A DNA stretch of 39,668 bases, taken from assembly GCA_958402445.1 (NCBI GenBank), contig CATXTO010000018.1, forward strand, positions 1 to 39,668, read 5' to 3'. Source of the stretch: an uncultured Eubacteriales bacterium. GTDB lineage: Bacteria > Bacillota > Clostridia > Oscillospirales > Oscillospiraceae. How positions within the stretch are numbered: the stretch's first letter is position 1; every line of letters begins with the position of its first letter. The notes beneath the pieces were generated by a model. That model worked only from the letters and a program-made list of their open reading frames with translations, was not told the origin of the DNA and ran no database searches. This document shows positions 39,428 to 39,668 of the stretch, piece by piece. The position numbers were made by a program, and so were the translations under genes.

Positions 39428-39668
39428 GATGTAGGGGCGGCCGTGGGTCCTTCCGCGGGCGAGCGAAGCTCGCCATACAGAGGGCGGTCTGCTTCGGAGG
39501 GGGTAGGGAACGACCTGTGGTCGTTCCGCGGGCGAGCGAAGCTCGCCCCTACAGAGGGCGGTCTGGTTCGGAGGGGGTAGGGAACGACCTGTGGTCGTTC
39601 CGCGGGCGAGCGCAGCTCGCCCCTACAGAGGGCGGTCTGGTTCGGAGGGGGTAGGGAACGACCTGTGG
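39428..39668. repeat. Tandem palindromic repeat array running off the window end
   Basis: A unit of 74 bp recurs with GTAGGGAACGACC beginning at 39503, 39577 and 39651. Each unit holds GGAACGACC-tgt-GGTCGTTCC and GGGCGAGC-gaa-GCTCGCCC hairpins followed by CTACAGAGGGCGGTCTG. It is the same family as the array at 1-300 but a different subtype. The array continues beyond base 39668. Confidence 0.85.

Overview
The window looks like a chromosomal piece from a spore-forming, fairly GC-rich anaerobic Firmicute, most likely an Oscillospiraceae-type gut clostridium. The evidence is the sporulation/division block yabP-yabQ-divIC-yabR next to aspS, Gram-positive RNase Y (rny), AGGAGG ribosome binding sites before most genes, FtsX-type ABC transporters paired with two-component systems, and many intergenic palindromes of the GTAGGGGCG...CGCCCCTAC type. 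Both ends lie inside tandem arrays of that palindrome family, so this may be a contig broken at repeats. The species assignment is inference.

Layout. 1-310: palindromic repeat array. 319-4979: small housekeeping and accessory genes: a three-Cys DUF5131 protein, divergent from a GNAT acetyltransferase and queH, then a small membrane protein, a DUF71 ATP-pyrophosphatase, a GNAT fragment cut off by a palindromic repeat, and a tocopherol-cyclase-like protein. 4980-6700: gene-poor, with a decayed repeat-containing reading frame and a terminator-bearing interspersed repeat. 6702-10061: a DUF2935 protein and a two-gene operon (PP-loop ATPase with zinc ribbon plus flavodoxin/ferredoxin). 10062-11187: AT-rich island with a DUF4760 protein and two strong hairpins, ending at tRNA-Leu(UAG). 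11397-18764: core genes rny, SDR-rpiB, yabP-yabQ-divIC-yabR and, divergently, aspS.

18851-25661 is an all-minus block resembling a resistance or stress island. A strong promoter, a 33-codon leader ORF and two tandem intrinsic terminators precede a MATE exporter. Behind it come a short UvrA-like ABC ATPase, a CPBP protease, a SAP/DUF6434 protein, an unknown protein and a CatB/Vat-type hexapeptide acetyltransferase. The leader has the architecture of a translation-sensing attenuator.

25735-36633 holds two parallel envelope-sensing modules. Module 1 is response regulator and histidine kinase, then an FtsX-type permease, ATPase and lipoprotein, with three perfectly phased 11-bp direct repeats in front of the permease. 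Module 2 is response regulator and histidine kinase, then a membrane-anchored FMN-binding protein, a large FtsX permease and an ATPase, with three TTAAGGTT direct repeats in front of the FMN-binding gene. A frameshifted small gene lies between the modules.

36740-39343 is a compact operon: a metallo-beta-lactamase-fold-like protein with a degraded metal site, a class M sirtuin (SirTM, with the usual catalytic His replaced by Gln) and a zinc macrodomain. SirTM and macrodomain together form a known protein ADP-ribosylation/de-ADP-ribosylation pair. The usual partners GcvH-L and LplA are not visible here, and the MBL-like partner is unusual. The most unusual features are this operon, the leader before the MATE gene, the PP-loop/ferredoxin operon and the repeat family.
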